A stretch of 5,386 nucleotides of DNA, from contig CAYQTA010000064.1 in the NCBI GenBank assembly GCA_964420365.1, positions 1 to 5,386 of the forward strand. Reading direction: 5' to 3'. The position numbers and the translations under genes were made by a program. The notes beneath the pieces were generated by a model, which had not been told where the DNA came from, ran no database searches, and was given only the letters and a program-made list of their open reading frames with translations. Positions 5,372-5,386 of this stretch are shown here, in pieces; positions within the stretch are counted from its first letter, which is position 1, and every line of letters begins with the position of its first letter. The stretch comes from JAMOQA01 sp964420365. GTDB lineage: Bacteria > Acidobacteriota > Polarisedimenticolia > J045.

Positions 5372-5386
5372 CCCCGGCGACGCGGG

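Larger units (their letters stand above)
4152..5386. other. Long non-coding region upstream of parA
   Basis: About 1.2 kb without a credible gene, continuing past the window. Open frames exist on the - strand, but their translations are Arg/Pro/Gly-rich, change register with the DNA repeats, lack ribosome sites and match no family I recognise. Contents: a parA leader with a weak promoter candidate (4152-4290); a tandem 10-mer and hairpins (4293-4412); no recognised structure in 4413-4558, though 4515-4560 is locally less GC-rich; CTTGCA repeats (4559-4742); nothing recognised in 4760-4930; then the palindrome and parS array (4932-5371). I see no cluster of canonical DnaA boxes (TTATCCACA-like), no tRNA and no rRNA. 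Confidence 0.75.

Noticed and set aside
4152..5386. Replication origin (oriC)
   Set aside because: Location near parABS is suggestive, but I find no cluster of DnaA boxes and no AT-rich unwinding segment. It cannot be supported from sequence alone.
1..5386. Window length equals that of the phage phiX174 genome
   Set aside because: Coincidence: the content is high-GC bacterial chromosomal DNA with no phage gene.

Overview
This is a high-GC (by eye close to 70 %), gene-dense bacterial chromosomal window. It holds one partial gene on the + strand (mutY), five tightly packed genes on the - strand (parA, parB, a bactofilin and two CBS-domain genes), and about 1.2 kb of repeat-rich non-coding DNA that runs off the right edge. 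The set parA-parB-bactofilin beside perfect parS sites is typical of chromosomal segregation loci. From general knowledge, parB next to a bactofilin gene is seen in Myxococcota and other former deltaproteobacteria and in some related high-GC phyla. No 16S or other phylogenetic marker is present, so the lineage stays open.

Layout: 1-1077 (+) is MutY, the adenine glycosylase of oxidative-damage repair, cut at its N-terminus by the window edge. It meets the - strand operon tail to tail with a 17-bp overlap. The - strand genes run right to left: parA (4151-3375), parB (3397-2471, GTG start), bactofilin (2471-2055), a two-CBS-domain protein (2058-1570) and a zinc-ribbon plus two-CBS-domain protein (1567-1061). 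The junctions are a 23-bp overlap, a 1-bp overlap, a 4-bp overlap and a 2-bp gap. Each downstream Shine-Dalgarno lies inside the preceding gene, which indicates one transcript with coupled translation.

Upstream of parA, 4152-5386 has no convincing gene. It contains, moving away from parA: a short tandem repeat and hairpins (4293-4412); a cluster of six CTTGCA/TGCAAG motifs at 4559-4742, five of them 30-33 bp apart; and an array of imperfect palindromes with core CCGA-NN-TCGG spaced 49-52 bp apart (4932-5326). Two identical 16-bp parS palindromes, TGTTCCACGTGGAACA (5122-5137 and 5355-5370), are embedded in that array. The block of three palindromes plus one parS occurs twice (about 4976-5138 and 5213-5371) and may continue past the window.

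Working model: ParB loads at the parS sites, ParA drives origin segregation, and the bactofilin may act as a polar scaffold for this machinery. The two CBS proteins are candidate nucleotide-responsive partners, an inference from gene order alone. The repeat arrays look like a composite centromere or control region and are the part most worth a second look.
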